In this document: piece after piece, positions 21,441-32,358 of the stretch
Layout: each line of letters opens with the position of its first letter
Numbering within the stretch: the stretch's first letter is position 1
Source: Rhododendron vialii
Taxonomy: Eukaryota; Streptophyta; Magnoliopsida; Ericales; Ericaceae
Length of the DNA stretch: 64,000 bases
NCBI RefSeq assembly: GCF_030253575.1
Contig: NC_080567.1
Span: forward strand, 35,369,501-35,433,500
Direction of reading: 5' to 3'
Made by a program: the position numbers and the translations under genes
Notes under the pieces: generated by a model
Databases searched by the model: none
What the model was told of the DNA's origin: nothing
Seen by the model: the letters and a program-made list of their open reading frames with translations, nothing else

Positions 21441-23086
21441 TAGCATAACCAAGCAAAATAAAAACTGATAATATAGCAGTAACAATTACGATAAATGGTA
21501 CATTCAAATAGTTAAACATCTAGTCTCCAAGTCTGCTCAAGCCGAATCATTAATTAAAAAGAGTGAGTGTGATTATGGGTGCCACGGGTAACAATAATGT
21601 AACTATGGGGTGGGATGTAATGGGATGATCGGCCCCGGGTTCTAAATATATGATTAAATTCGTTGAATTTGTGAGCGTTTTTTTGAACAATTGGTAACTT
21701 TAGTAATTTTTTTGGTTTTGATTGGACTATTGTGAATGCTCTAAAGGGACCTCGGGTTGGTGCTGTGCAGTGAGGTGCACATTACCATGCTGCACATCTC
21801 CGAGTTATAGATCTGACGGCTCGGATCTCATGTTGACAACCAAAGATCGAGAGTCGTTTATTGTTGAGATGAGATCCGAGCCGTCGGATGCACGATCCGA
21901 CGGCTAGGATGCGCAGCATTGTGCTACGCACACCACTGCACAGCAACATCCCCCAATTCGCTCTAAAGAGGGGAGTCAAAATGTCAAAGTCAAGGTTTTC
22001 TAGCACACAAATTTTGGGTCCCACTTTCTACACCTTTTTTTTCTTATAACATAAAAAATGTTTAAAAGTCAAATGTAAATACTCTCATGCCCTCATAACG
22101 GTTTTGTACGCCCTCTGATTGCGATGATCTCACACCCTTTTTTGGATTTTTAAGGACTTCATACTCTTAATGTTCTGCGGAGTCTCACATTGATCTTTGC
22201 CATGTGGCCAAGCAGTGCCATTGTGCATTACTGCAGGGGTATTCAAGAAAATCGTCCTACCTGCAAAATCAATCTGTTATGGACCCAACCAGTCTATTTG
22301 GTCTGATTTTGCAGTTCATTGGTTAAGTTATGGTTCCGAAAAAATAAGAATCGTAAATTTTGGTTCAGTTATCGGTTATCAATTTAAGGTCCATAGTTAG
22401 AATCGAACCGGTCCATTTAGTATTAATTAGTAATATCTATGCATATATAATTATTTATTTTGATTTGGTAGGTTATTGTTTTCTTGGTAAGTTGATATAT
22501 TTATAAGACAAATCTCATTTGTTAGAAAAGTCTTTAATATACTATTGTAGTTGAATAGAACTGGAACCGAACCAAAATTGGATCGATCTTGCGGTTGGAT
22601 TCTGGTCAGATTCTACACATATATTGGTTAAGTTTTTAGTTCTCAATATTTTAGAACCATTTGAAATGGTCAGGTTATTTGTTTTCTCAAAAAAACTCGA
22701 ATCAATCTGGACCGTGTGCACTCGTACATGCATGTGTTTGCGACTGGGTTAGGCGACCTAAACAAGCTAAGAATATTTATTAATGCAAAAAACATGTTTG
22801 ACGGGTATTAATTATCAAAAACACGTCATTGACCATCATTTTCCCGTCCAAAGCACGTGGCCCAATGTATCACAGTCCGAACGGCACACTTTGAGCCGGC
22901 CCAAAAGGCAGCAGCCCACGAAACAGTTGGACTTACCCAACCATTCGACCCTCCATAACTGCATCTTATCCTAAAGTTTGCCCCCCAAAAAAAATAATAA
23001 TAATAATTTCGCGATACGATTCGAGTCTTTTCTTTTGGTTGATCAACGCTTCTGTCTTCTAGATGCTGGTTATCGTCAATAATAAC
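21430..23086 (+). repeat. Inter-gene part of the tandem unit, copy 2
   Basis: 21430-22760 matches 8150-9330, and 22790-23085 matches 14966-15285. This copy is contiguous across 22760-22830 where the other is split by the LTR retrotransposon. A 130-bp hairpin insertion (about 21792-21920, arms around GATCCGAGCCGTC) is specific to this copy. No gene. Confidence 0.75.
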
Positions 23087-23439
23087 TAGGGGTGGGTGTC
23101 GTGTTTGTGTTCGTGTCAGAATTTTTTTAACTCTAATTCGATCTATTTAGTTTTTCGTTTTATCGAGTTGTGTCATATTCGTATTCTGTGTCAAAAATAG
23201 CCAACCCTCACTTGCTAATTTCGTGTCGGGTTATCGTGTCATTTCATAAATTCTCATGTCGTGTCATATCGTGTTCATGTCATGGCATGTCATCTCAAGT
23301 TCGTGTCAGAAAACTCTCAACGCTAAACCGACCTATTTAGTTTTTCGTATTATCGTGTATTTTCATATTCATATTTTGCGTCAGAAATAACTGATCTTAG
23401 CCCGCTTACTTCGTGTCGTGTAGAAAATTCTCACCCCTA
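23087..23439. mobile_element. hAT-like element rich in GTGTCGTGTC
   Basis: Ends TAGGGGTGGG and TCACCCCTA are hAT-like inverted termini. The body is a degenerate mix of TCGTGTCATATTCGTG-like motifs. Flanks ATAATAAC and ATAATTTG agree at five of eight positions, so the duplication is only suggestive. Worn copies lie at 15287-15635 and 18335-18580. Confidence 0.5.
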
Positions 23440-23836
23440 ATAATTTGCCTAGTCCAAGTCAAGGTCTTCGCTATTGAAACCATACCCCTCCAGTCCTAAA
23501 CCGGGAACGTGTCAAAGTAAACAAAGTGATATTCTTTTTTCATTTTTTTTTTTTTTTTGGGAAAGTAAGTGATTCAAGTGAACAATGTTTTTAGTTCCGT
23601 TTCCTTTTACCTCATGAAAAGCCCCAGGTTGCGTACCCATTACATGTTGAGGCACAATTCAATTGTTGAACTTTTTCCCCTTGAAGCTCATCCATCTATC
23701 AGATGATGAGTTCGACTTTTACCGTCCCCACCCCTTCAGGAGTGAATCCATTCAATGTAAATGTTGGAGTTTGGTTAAGTGATCTTAAAAAATGTTGACG
23801 AATAACTAAAAAGATCACTAAAAGTAAAAAATACTG

Positions 23837-24051
23837 GTTTTGTTTGGTTGAGAGTTTAGTTTAGTTTGGTAGTGGGTAGAGAAAGAAATAAAGTAATGAT
23901 TGAAAATAGGGGTAATGATTGGAGAGAGATAGAGAGAGATGAGAAAGTAACAATTGAAAAAATAAGGTAATGATTGGAGAAAGAATTAAGGTAATGATTG
24001 AAAATAAAACTAAAACTAAAACTAAAACTGAAATGTTAACCGAACAAAGTC
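23837..24051. mobile_element. MITE in upstream flank of BSP3
   Basis: Ends GGTTTTGTTTGGTT and AACCGAACAAAGTC are inverted and flanked by ACT on both sides (23834-23836, 24052-24054). The paralogous flanks lack it. The 3-bp duplication points to PIF/Harbinger. Confidence 0.75.
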
Positions 24052-24535
24052 ACTGTCGTTTTTAAATTAAACAAATCGATTTAGGCCAAACTTTTTTTTT
24101 TTTTTTGAAGATAATTCTACACGATAAAATAAGAGGATTATTAAAATACATGAAGAGTTCCCAGGAAAATGTTCATGAATGGTTCCGATTCACACATTCA
24201 GTTGAGAATCGGAACATTCCTTTACTTTTCAGGGACATTTTCGATAAGATTTAACATTGGTTAGCTAATATGTTTCGACGGAGATAAGCAGAAAGAGGAA
24301 AATTCAACGTGAAAATTAGTACTACCGTACACTAGCGTTACTGTGACCAGTTCTTTATCTATTTACGAATTTTTCTTGAACGACCACTTAATTTGGTCAG
24401 AATTTACGCCCCGTTTGGTAGTGGAGAAAAAACCAGAAGAAAACAAATTTCCTTCCCCTAACCTTTGGACCGCTCAGGTGAAGAGGAAATTGGTGCGAAA
24501 TTCAGATAGAAAATCGTACATGCTTCTCAAAGTAC

Positions 24536-24544
24536 TATTTAAAG
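24536..24544 (+). promoter_or_regulatory. Probable TATA box of BSP3
   Basis: TATTTAAAG, 60 bp before the ATG, is identical in position and sequence to the BSP2 promoter. Confidence 0.5.
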
Positions 24545-24603
24545 AGCGCAAACGAAGCCTACGACACCAACCCAAAAACAAAGCAACATTTTACAACAGT
24601 ATC

Positions 24604-26160
24604 ATGGCTAATATGATGTACTTCCTTTCTTTTCTGGCAATTCTATCAACCCTCCAAGCAATCCATGCGGTCGAATACAGCGTTGCCAACAACGTACCAA
24701 CCACACCCGGAGGAATTCGGTTTACGAACGAAATTGGACTCGAATACAGCAAGCAAACCTTAATATCCGCCACTGAATTCACCTGGCGCCTTTTCCAGCA
24801 GAACTCCGAGGCAGATAGAAGGTAAGAGTATTTTTGGATTGCAGGATTTTGTTGTAATTCACTTTTTTATTTTTCGTACTTGAAATTTTTTTGGTGTTAT
24901 ATTATCCGAATTAGGGATGGCAATCTCAACCGACCCGTTCGAACCCGCCCCATTCTCCGCCCCGAAAATCCCCGAACTTTGGGGATTCGTTTGGGGATTG
25001 GGTAGGGTACGGCGAATTTTTAAAAAAAAATTCGGGGATCGAGTAGGAGATGGGGATAGGTCTGTCCCCGCCCCGAACCCTACCCGTTCCCCGATCATTA
25101 CCCGCCCTGCTCCGTCCCTGAATCCCCGAAATATATATATTTATATATAAAAATAAATAAATGGAGGTGCTATTATGTGCCGCAAATACAGGTGCATGCC
25201 AATGTGTGTTGCAGAATTCTGCTGAAGCTTTTCAGTGATAAATATGGTCATTCCTGATACCTTACTTTATTTTATTTTGTTGGCTTTTCTAATTTTGTTT
25301 GTGAAGTTATGTTGGTTCCTAACTTGGCCAACCGACAACCGTTACTAATACTGTTTCCTCAGCATTTTTCCCTGGAAAAAAAATACAAAACAATCCAAGT
25401 CCTTTCGACTTTCACATGCTAGTATATGCTGTTAGGTGCTGAAATTGTGAAATACAGATGCCCGAATTTCGAATCCCCGTTCCCCGTTTGGGTCGGGGAT
25501 AGAGAAAAAAAACAAATCCTCATTGGGGATCGGGTCGGGAATCGGGATGGGATAAGGGGTAATACCCCCGTCCCCGACCCGTCCCGTTGCCATCCCGAAT
25601 CCGAATCAGTTTTGCACTTGTTACTTTAATCAACGCCTACGAGGTTAGGAATATCACTTTCTCTTTCGCTAACGACCTCTACTTTGTTCCTTAGAACCAC
25701 CCCAAAGTTAAGCTTATTTATCGAGACACTCGGAGCGGGCCAAGTGGCCTTTTCCAGCAACGATGAGATCCGTGTAAACGCCGACTACATCCAAGGCTTC
25801 TCAGGCGATGTCAGGAAAGAGATCACCGGAATTTTATACCACGAGGTGGTGCACTCATGGCAGTGGGACGGAAAGGGGCAAGCCCCAAGGGGTTTGATCG
25901 ACGGCATCGCGGATTTCGTGAGGTTGAAGGCCGGGTACAAGCCCGATTACTGGAGGCAGCCCGGGTCGGGTAACAAGTGGGATGACAGTTACGATATTAC
26001 GGCATGGTTTTTGGATTACTGTAATGGATTGAGAAATGGGTTTGTGGCAGAACTTAACAAGAAGATGAGGACTGGGTATAGTGATAACTTCTTTTTTGAG
26101 TTGCTGGGGAAGACTGTTGATCAGCTCTGGAGTGAGTACAAGGCCAAGTATAACACCTAG
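24604..26160 (+). CDS. Basic secretory protein 3 (PR-17 family), intact, transposon in intron
   Basis: Exons 24604-24821 and 25695-26160 give 227 residues. The donor GTAAGA and the phase match BSP2, but the intron is 873 bp because a 687-bp hAT element lies in it. Signal peptide (residues 1-22), NADYIQGFSGDV, HEVVH at 122-126, an FVRLKAGY block and LWSEYKAKYNT end are all present. One signature residue differs: the motif reads GLIDGIADF where BSP2 and the other copies read GLIEGIADF, a conservative change next to the presumed metal site that may matter. Exon 1 differs from BSP2 by very few bases, so the two genes are recent duplicates. The product is probably secreted to the apoplast. Whether the long intron is spliced efficiently cannot be told from sequence. 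Confidence 0.85.
24912..25598. mobile_element. hAT-type element in BSP3 intron
   Basis: Ends TAGGGATGGCAA and TTGCCATCCCGA, with the perfect 8-bp duplication ATCCGAAT (24904-24911, 25599-25606). The BSP2 intron is the empty site. The arms are strand-asymmetric: the left is C-rich (CCCGAACCC-type) and the right G-rich (GGGGATCGGG-type). A second member lies at 40426-41377. No transposase is encoded. Confidence 0.92.
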
Positions 26161-26811
26161 ATAACCTAGGTATATTGTACTCTTATATAATCATATATAT
26201 GAATAAATCAATGGAAGTTATGCTGTAAAAGTGATTTTGTATGTTTCGAATGGCAAATAAAATTTATATGGAAGGCAAAAAAGTATTATAAATCCATATT
26301 ATTGCCGTTGATTTGCATTAGCTAGAGAAGTTATATGAAATTCTACCAGAAAATGTAGCTTTTGATCGAGATAGGCTACAAACAACGAGATTTGGAGCTT
26401 TTGAGTTAGGCTCAGTTTAAACTTAGTAAAAGTACTCGAGCTCCGTTCGAGCTTATTTTTAAGCTTACCAAACTCTATCGATAAGCTAAACAGAGGACTA
26501 GATTGGATCATTTTCCCTGGCCACGCCAGTGTACAAGTACTGGTGTCAGGTGAACCCACTAAGCTGCAGAATCCGTAATTTTACGGTGTCTAACTTTTCT
26601 TTTCTTTGTTTTGGAAAACATCTAGTGCGATGACACCACTAGAAAAATCTCTTGAATCCATTGATCACATGTTTACATCTAAATCATACGGCTGGCATAT
26701 GACCAGCTCACAGAAAAGCAGCTAGGAAAAGTAGAGAAGCACACCCACCCCACACTGTTTCGGTGTTTCCCTGCTATTATTTTGAACACATATTAAGGAA
26801 CCCTGCTACAG
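26161..26811 (+). repeat. BSP-unit downstream flank, copy 3
   Basis: 26290-26760 matches 7000-7440 and 17960-18320. No gene. Confidence 0.7.
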
Positions 26812-27195
26812 GTACAACAATGGCTGTACAGCAGTCGAGTACAGATGGATTTTGCGTCCGTTTTGGGTCCCGCAAAGATGATCGGAGCCGTTCATTTTGT
26901 TCAAAACATTTCGATTAGGGTCCTTATGAAAAATCATCTCAATCCGATATCGGAAAAGGTATTTATGAATCATCTAACTTTGCTTCAAAATTTAGGCTAA
27001 ATTCTGAAGTAAAGAATTTTGAAGCAAAATTGGATGATGCATAAACACCCTTTCCGATATCAGATTGAGATGATTTTTTACAGAGACCCTAAATGAAATG
27101 TTTTAAACAATCTGAGCGGCTCCGATCATCTTTCTGGGACCTGAAACGGGCTCAAACGAAATCTGTACCTGGCTGCTGTACAACTTTTGCTGTAC
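26812..27195. mobile_element. Foldback MITE (GTACA family)
   Basis: Ends GTACAACAATGGCTGTACAG and its inverted counterpart ending GTTGTACA..GTAC, with matching inner arms around CCGATATC. It is present in this unit and absent from the unit-1 copy, which passes from about 7430 to 7985 with a different insertion. Related in layout to 1135-1466. Confidence 0.7.
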
Positions 27196-28798
27196 TACTA
27201 TCTGCATGTTAAGTATGTTAAACTACTTCTTCTCCTCCTTTTTAACCAAGGAACAATCTTGTAGCCGAGCCACTAATGGATCTGACTATGCAATTCAAAC
27301 CTCGAGAGAGATTAACACAGCAACCCACCGCCATGACCTCCCAATTAAACTACCTTACTATCAATGATTTGAGAAACATAAATTAATTTTTCATTTTAAG
27401 AGATTTGTCAGAAGGTTATCGATGCTATAAATTATGACACCACAGATCATAATTTCTCAAGCCGCCACTGATCCTCTTCAGTGGTAAGATCGAAGAGATG
27501 AGCAAACGTAGAATTTTGCAGCCTTGCAAATTAATACTTCCTCCGTTTCAAATTGAAAGTTCCTTTTGAGGATTTCAACTATTTGAAGAGACATGCAATG
27601 ATTATACCTATAATGCCCATTATTTTCACCATTACCTATATATTCTATCTATTACGTAATTTTTGCACAAACATCAATCTTCAACGAATTAAGGTAAATG
27701 ATAGTACATTCAAAAAGTTAAACATCCAATGTCCAAGTCTGCTCAAGCCGAATCATTAATTAAAAAACATGAGTGAGATTACGGGTACCATCGTACCACG
27801 AGTAACAATAGTGTAACTATGGGGTGGGATGTAATGGGATGAACAACCCCGGATCCTACACGTGGTTAGATCGGTTGAATTGGTGAAAAATAGTTGTTAG
27901 GCATTTTGGTAAAAAAACAACTGTAAGTTCTTAGATAAATTCGTTCATTGTGATTCAGAATTCTAAGCTACAAACACTAAACAAAAAAATTAGATGTGTT
28001 AATCAAGTATTTACTGGCATCCGGTTCATATGAATTTTTACAAAAATTGTTCACAAAGTATCATCTACAAAATAAACGACTCTATTTACCTGGGATGGAT
28101 CTCACCCACCCCAAGAGGGGGCATGCTATGTGCATCATGCCGTGCACTTCCAGAACGTTAATCTTGACAATTAACGGTCCGGATTGCATGGTACAGTGTC
28201 ATAACCTCCACCATCCAATCATTCAACAATGTCGAGATGAACGGCCCGAATGTGCACAGCACACAATCCCCGCCCCGTGGGTTCACAATTGAAATCCATG
28301 GACTTCAGCCGACAAAAGTCGGTTAGAGTAATCCTGGGCCTTGACTTTACCCCAATTCATTAAATAAAGCAGCAAAATTGACCCAAGAGTCCAAGTCAAC
28401 GTCTTCCCCGTGGAACTTTCCAACGCGTATGAGTCAAAGTATACTTTCCGTTGCACCACCGTTCCAGGTTTTGTAATTCACTTATGATTTTGTGTTGGTG
28501 ACCGGAGTATCATGTTTTTGGTACCATACGATGTGTTATTGTAGTATTGGTAGAATATATCTCAATTATCGTGTAGCGGAGCACATTCTACCAATACAAC
28601 AGTGACACCTCACATAGTACCTAAAATATGATAATTAGTTATGATAATCGTAGCATTACATATAATTAATCACTTTGAATATGACACAGTCCAAAGGGGC
28701 GTCACATCTTCCAACTTGTCTTGACAAAAGTTTTGTCAACCCACTGTGTGTGAAGCAGCTCCGCCATTATGCCATGTTTTAAGTAACGGGTAAAACTA
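27196..28798. other. Degenerate unit DNA and small foldbacks, no gene
   Basis: 27412-27535 matches 7978-8095 and 27700-27870 matches 8215-8345, so the array ends here. A partial Stowaway end (CTTCCTCCGTTTCAAATTG) lies at about 27540. Imperfect hairpins occur at about 28090-28290 and 28505-28625. None of the ORFs is convincing. Confidence 0.5.
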
Positions 28799-28814
28799 AA
28801 ACTCATTCCTCTTG

Positions 28815-29090
28815 TTTTTTTTTTTGGGTCAAGCGGAAAATTCAATAAAACTTAAAGAGAGTACCACATAAGAGTACAACTAGAGTTTTAAAAACTAGAG
28901 CACAAGAACTCACAACCTAGTCAAGCACTTGCCTGATATTCAGGCTATCTCTAATTACAAATTCCCTTATCGCGATGAGCATGTCCATAACAAACACGAG
29001 CTCTTCTGTGCGTTCCGCACCCATCCTGGCAAGGTGGTCGGCGCATTGATTGGCCGAACGATAGATATGCCCAATCGTAGTGTTAGTCTG
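28815..29090 (-). mobile_element. 5'-truncated LINE carrying the end of an RNase H domain
   Basis: A 16-bp target duplication AAACTCATTCCTCTTG flanks the insert (28799-28814, 29091-29106). The left edge is a run of T, the poly-A tail seen from the plus strand. The minus strand encodes IGHIYRSANQCADHLARMGA, the C-terminal motif of the RNase H domain common to plant non-LTR reverse-transcriptase elements, then a stop. Only the last 276 bp of the element were copied, the usual outcome of incomplete target-primed reverse transcription. Confidence 0.88.
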
Positions 29091-29106
29091 AAACTCATTC
29101 CTCTTG

Positions 29107-29935
29107 TTTGACTGGCCTCCAAAGGGAAACAAGCAATGCTCCGGATGTGTATCTATCTGTGCGCGATTTTGTGCACCATCTGTACATGGTTGCTACACTT
29201 AGAATCATTTATATCCAACCCGTCTAGTACGGATAAGCATGCTCCGATTGTGCATACATCAACATGCATTGTCCACTTTAATCCGATCCATTCATTATTT
29301 TAAGATATTTATGCGAGTGGTTTCGACAAAAATCAGATTAATCGAACAACTGCAAGTGTTTGATCCTATGTATCATTTTTTTCATTCAGAAAACTGGATC
29401 CTAAATTGGATCAAGCACATACAACAATCGTATTGAGCTTAATTTTTTCTATGAAGTCACCAGCTTAAATATTTTAAAATTATTTAACGGTTTGAATCTT
29501 TCGTGCAAGACCTGGAAGTGGGCCCCGCGCGCCGATTCTGTACACCGTCAGTGCATGTGAGGTCGGTACCCTTAGAATTATTCACATCCATCCACCAGCT
29601 GCACCTTAAAGGTAACGGCAAATAGAGGTACAGATTCTAGAACTACGTATTATATTAAACTCCTTTACCTACTTTGGTTTCCACCAATTATTTCCTCGCG
29701 ATAAAATTTCCACTTTTTTTTTTTGCTGGGTGGAGTGGCGCAGCCATAATCCCAAGTGGGTTGATAAATTTTCCACTTAAAACAACTAGCAATGGCCCAA
29801 TTTTCACTTGTTTACTCCTTGTTATTTTATCTCCTTGTCGCCTTCTCTGACTTCCCTTCCTCCTCATAGGTTATCTATCCATCTTCTCCTGGTTGCCTTC
29901 TCTGACTTCCCCTTCTTCATAGCTTATCCATCTAC
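29107..29935. other. Spacer before BSP4
   Basis: No gene. Two blocks, about 29150-29225 and 29520-29595, are imperfect direct repeats (CTTAGAAT.ATT.A.ATCCA). A further tandem similarity GTTGCCTTCTCTGACTTCC occurs twice just upstream of the promoter (about 29840 and 29893). Confidence 0.45.
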
Positions 29936-29944
29936 TATATAAAG
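29936..29944 (+). promoter_or_regulatory. TATA box of BSP4
   Basis: TATATAAAG, 52 bp before the ATG at 29996. Confidence 0.55.
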
Positions 29945-29995
29945 GACATGTTCCAAGTAACAACCACTTATTCGAAAACACCGCAATACAAAGTC

Positions 29996-30676
29996 ATGGC
30001 TAGAACAATGTTCTCCCTGTCTTTTCTAGTGATTCTAACACTCCTAACAGGAAACCAAGCAGTCGAATACACCGTGACCAACAACGCCGCAACCACCCCT
30101 GGAGGAATGAAGTTCGCGAACCAAATCGGGATCGAGTACAGCAAACAAACGATGTCCTCCGCCACGGAGTTCATATGGAAGACATTCCGGCAGGCCTCGA
30201 ATGCCGACAGGAAGAATGTAGATAAAGTGAGCTTGTCCATCGACTCCATGGACGGTGTAGCATACGCCGCCAACAACGGGATCCACTTCAGCGCGAACTA
30301 CATACAACAGCACAAAGACAACGTCAAGACAGAGTTCCCCGGAGTTATGTACCACGAGATGACGCACGTGTGGCAGGGGAACGGGAACGGGCAGACCCCG
30401 GGAGGATTGATCGAAGGCATTGCAGATTTCGTAAGGTTGAAGGCGGGCTATGCACCAAGTCACTGGGTGAAACCCGGGCAGGGTGACCGATGGGACCATG
30501 GTTAGGATGTCACGGCCCATTTTCTGGATTATCGTGAGGGTCTCAGAAGTGGGTTTGTGGCGGAGCTGAACAAGAAGATGAGGACTGGGTACAGTGGAAA
30601 CTACTTTGTTGAGTTGTTGGGAAAAACGGTTGATCAGCTCTGGAGTGACTACAAGGCCAAGTACCAGACCAATTAG
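29996..30676 (+). pseudogene. Basic secretory protein 4, intronless, one nonsense codon
   Basis: A single-exon BSP gene of 226 codons if read through. It has a signal peptide (MARTMFSLSFLVILTLLTG), NADRK, ANYIQQH, HEMTH at 120-124, GLIEGIADFVRLKAGY and the full LLGKTVDQLWSDYKAKY end. Codon 170 is TAG where BSP5 has TAC (Tyr), at 30503-30505. As written, translation stops 57 residues early, losing the conserved C-terminal helices. Everything else, including TATA box, start and true stop at 30674-30676, is intact, so this is either a very young pseudogene, a segregating null allele or a sequencing error. An in-frame upstream ATG at 29948 exists, but homology favours 29996. Unlike BSP2 and BSP3 it has no intron. 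Confidence 0.88.
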
Positions 30677-31332
30677 ACATGTCTAATTCATAATGGATGC
30701 TGGTTTTCCATTCTCTGCGATAAATGATTAGCTATTCTTAAATAAGAGAAACCATCATCCAATTACCCTCCGAAATTATAGTACTCCTACAATTACGTAA
30801 GCAGAAGTATGTTGACTACTACGTAAAGGTGTTGGAACTTTGGCGTGTATTTGTAAAACATTGTGTTTTTCTCTAATTCCACATTGCCTAGTCACAAAAT
30901 TTCTATCTACTTTAAATGACTTTACACACAAGCGGGCTTGTAAACGAGGACCCAAGGAGAGGTCTCGCGCGCTCAGGAAAATGGGCGGCAATTTGAAAAA
31001 TTGATTCGAAAACCAGTTAACCGGGTGCGCGTCACGAATTATTCGCACGCAAGGGGGTGCAAATTCGAGATTTGAGCCTCACGCCTTGTTTTGCTACGTT
31101 TTTTTTTTTGGTTTCTTACTGATTAAGAACGTGTAAAAAACGTGTGCTAAATTTTTTGCTGATTAAAAGGTTTTTGTTTCCAAAATCAAGCCCAGCCCGC
31201 ACCTATAAATTCAGCGTTTCAGAACTGGTTTCAATACAGAAAAAAATAACCCTCTCCTTCACCCCTAAAATGTTTTCTTAGTATGAGCAATAGGTCGATT
31301 GTGTGTTTTGTTTTCGGTTTTCTTCTGTGCAG
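30677..31332. other. Spacer, no gene seen
   Basis: AT-rich with a GC-richer patch at about 30945-31035. No repeat family recognised and no ORF with family features. Confidence 0.4.
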
Positions 31333-31506
31333 AGAAAGGCCGAGCAGAGGTAGTAAATTCTAGGCTGATTTATACTGGCGACGGCATGGCATTGACGAAC
31401 TACTTGCAGAATCTAGACAGAGCCGTGAAACGTCTTAAAGAAAGCGACCTAGTCCGCGACTCAACCCAGACGTCGCTCTACAATTTGGTAATAGCAGAAT
31501 TTCGAG
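31333..31506 (+). pseudogene. Orphan exon-like ORF
   Basis: A pyrimidine-rich acceptor (TTTTCTTCTGTGCAG) ends at 31332, and a GAG|GTAATC donor follows 31506. The 174-bp stretch between is open and encodes GRAEVVNSRLIYTGDG, then a charged, helix-like segment (NYLQNLDRAVKRLKESDLV, TSLYNLVIAEFR). Base composition is richer in GC than its surroundings. No partner exons are visible within several kilobases on either side. It looks like one internal exon of a displaced gene. I do not recognise the family. Confidence 0.4.
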
Positions 31507-31559
31507 GTAATCCGTTCTTGTTTTACAGCAATTAATCCAACAAAAGGTGATAAAAAATC

Positions 31560-31990
31560 GTTTTCGAAATTTTCATGGAGAGCATCAGAGCACCCGTTTA
31601 TCTCTTTCGCGATTTCTGCCAGCATCAGAGTTTATAGCTTGGTTTTGAAAAGAAAAAGAAGAAGAGATCAGACAAGCTACGTACGGGACCCGTATGATCT
31701 CCAATTTGGAACATAACTAATCTTTAACCAATTCAGGATCAAAAATTTGACGACCACAATGTGCAATATAGCCGGGCCAAGTCGAAATTAATCAAAGTAT
31801 GTTTAAGCCTGTGTCAGTACGATAGACGAATACCATTCAAGCTAATCCCAAGACATTAGGCACATACGGATACGGCCCCTGCTAACGAAGGGGAAAAGTT
31901 CTCAGATTATTACAAATATCAGTTACGTACAGCTTATCATGTTGTTAGTAGCATGCCATAAATAAAAACTCTCATGATACCTTGTGGGGG
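31560..31990 (-). repeat. Third copy of the MTK 3' flank, without an MTK gene
   Basis: Matches the sequence downstream of both kinase genes (33565-34100 and 41585-42100), with landmarks AGAGCATCAGA, CAGAGTTTATAGCTT and GCTTATCATGTT..AG.AGCATGCC. Where the last MTK exon should begin, the sequence instead joins a BSP relic. Confidence 0.75.
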
Positions 31991-32112
31991 AGAAATGGGT
32001 TTGTGGCCGAACTCTAATGAAGAAGACGAGTGGATTTAGTGACTTCGTTTCTGAGGTGTTCTGGGGAGGAGGAGGACTGTTGATGGAGTACAAGGCTGTG
32101 TATGACTTTTAA
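31991..32112 (+). pseudogene. BSP C-terminal relic
   Basis: AGAAATGGGTTTGTGGCCGA matches the codons for RNGFVAEL in intact BSPs. It is followed by degraded versions of KKMRTGY, SDNF, the LLGKTVDQL stretch (largely lost) and EYKAKY. Frameshifts and stops prevent any product. It shows that at least one more BSP copy once stood here. Confidence 0.75.
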
Positions 32113-32254
32113 CAGGTTAGTACTTTGAAAATCAAGGATTACAAATAGAATCTCCTAACCTTAAGTTTCTTCTCCCACGATCAGAAATCCCCAAATGATA
32201 CCCATTCTTCTTCTCCTTCTCGGCAAAAGAATGGAAGCCTACGGTGGATTCACA

Positions 32255-32255
<1 letters not shown>

Positions 32256-32344
<89 letters not shown>

Positions 32345-32358
32345 CTCTCTCTCTCTCT
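32256..32358. repeat. (TA)n followed by (CT)n microsatellite
   Basis: About 42 TA dinucleotides then about nine CT. It lies 300 bp upstream of BSP5. The ORF across it is an artefact. Confidence 0.95.

Noticed and set aside
24343-24603. Longer N-terminus for BSP3
   Set aside because: It is open by chance. The TATA box and signal peptide place the start at 24604, and BSP2 has no equivalent extension.
30044-30520. 158-codon minus-strand ORF
   Set aside because: It lies entirely antisense to BSP4 and follows its codon structure. The same artefact appears at 32693-33356.
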